Positions 63,675 through 64,000 of a stretch of DNA of 64,000 nucleotides are shown here, piece after piece (position 1 is the first letter of the stretch; each line of letters begins with the position of its first letter). The position numbers and the translations under genes were made by a program. The stretch is from Hyphomicrobium denitrificans ATCC 51888 (GTDB taxonomy: Bacteria; Pseudomonadota; Alphaproteobacteria; Rhizobiales; Hyphomicrobiaceae), in the NCBI RefSeq assembly GCF_000143145.1, contig NC_014313.1:992001-1056000 (forward strand), read 5' to 3'. The notes beneath the pieces are model-generated. The model saw only the letters and a program-made list of their open reading frames with translations. It searched no databases and was not told the DNA's origin.

Positions 63675-64000
63675 TCAAGTCAATTCCAGTGGAGCGGCGT
63701 GGCGGCGCGAGTTGCCTTCGAACAGGCAGCCGTCTTCTACGGAGAGATGCTTATGGAAAATATTTGCGGCGACGGCTGACGACGGCTTCAGAGTGATGTG
63801 TGTCGCGAAGATCTCGCCCGAGACTTCGCCGAGGATGGTCACGCGGTCGGCCTTGATCGTGCCGTCGACAATGCCACGCTCGCCGACGACGAGCGACATG
63901 CAGCTGATGTCGCCCAGAACGGTGCCGTCAATGACGACCGGACCGGGAAAATCGATGTTCTCCCGAATGCGAACCTTGGGCGGAATTGAGAAGACGCGAT
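63675..64000 (-). CDS. Bactofilin-like protein, 5'-truncated by window edge
   Basis: The frame is open from the right edge through 63899 to a stop at 63675. The visible 108 residues show stacked beta-helix turns of the bactofilin (DUF583) family: IDFPGPVVIDGTVLGDISCMSLVVGERGIVDGTIKADRVTILGEVSGEIFATHITLKPSSAVAANIFHKHLSVEDGCLFEGNSRR. Each turn has the G-x-V/I-x-G-x-I rhythm. Bactofilins polymerise into cytoskeletal filaments, which in Hyphomicrobium-like cells help shape stalks or hyphae. The start lies outside the window. Confidence 0.85.
   Translation of the reverse strand, partial: RVFSIPPKVRIRENIDFPGPVVIDGTVLGDISCMSLVVGERGIVDGTIKADRVTILGEVSGEIFATHITLKPSSAVAANIFHKHLSVEDGCLFEGNSRRHAAPLELT

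Overview
The window reads as a chromosomal stretch of a GC-rich alphaproteobacterium of the order Hyphomicrobiales (Rhizobiales), most likely a methylotroph such as Hyphomicrobium. The evidence is a one-step 5-aminolevulinate synthase (hemA), the mitochondrial-type complex I subunit NDUFA12, a class II B12-dependent ribonucleotide reductase, the order nrdR-ribD-ribE-ribBX-ribH-nusB-thiL, an LdtR-type MarR regulator beside an L,D-transpeptidase, and a SoxYZ-like carrier of the type found with PQQ alcohol dehydrogenases. Genus-level placement is inference. No rRNA, CRISPR array, prophage or insertion sequence was seen. There is one tRNA, Gly(UCC).

Layout. 1-9.3 kb: edge of an RND efflux adaptor, a GGDEF/EAL protein, Tat-exported MsrB, SfsA, a CinA-type domain protein, a repeat-bearing membrane-anchored protein and a Pit phosphate transporter. 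9.5-11.1 kb: a small His-rich secreted protein, a GIY-YIG protein, REP-like inverted repeats and an AT-rich accessory gene. 11.2-15.6 kb: nrdJ with NrdR-box-like sites far upstream. 15.6-24.3 kb: NDUFA12, DUF2155, hemB, ldt/ldtR, an HIBYL-CoA hydrolase-like gene, an extensin-like protein, and hemA behind a perfect FNR/FixK box. 24.6-31.6 kb: glyA, then the nrdR-rib-nusB-thiL operon. 31.9-33.2 kb: a second L,D-transpeptidase.

33.2-45.3 kb is the most distinctive part. An Lrp-type regulator and alanine dehydrogenase face a seven-gene minus-strand operon for amine or polyamine catabolism: SpuC-like aminotransferase, PuuD-like hydrolase, PuuA-like gamma-glutamylamine synthetase, PuuC-like and GabD-like dehydrogenases, GabT, and omega-amino acid:pyruvate aminotransferase. 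A divergent TetR-family gene stands beside the operon. Almost identical palindromes (TCTAC-RCC-GTAGAA) lie in front of the tetR gene and of ald, 11 kb apart, so one regulator may join amine breakdown to alanine recycling. No PuuB oxidase is present, which suggests that transamination to pyruvate replaces the oxidase step and that Ald regenerates the pyruvate.

45.4-64 kb: a PQQ-type sugar dehydrogenase, cbpA-cbpM, a Rap1a/Tai-like secreted protein, a PHA-system protein, an apparently circularly permuted ROK protein, idi, a DUF2946/TonB receptor/BNR protein/thioredoxin cluster (possibly metal uptake), GlsB, nitronate monooxygenase, an NsrR-type regulator divergent from a group III truncated haemoglobin across an 11-1-11 operator, tRNA-Gly, the SoxYZ-like carrier, and a bactofilin cut by the right edge.
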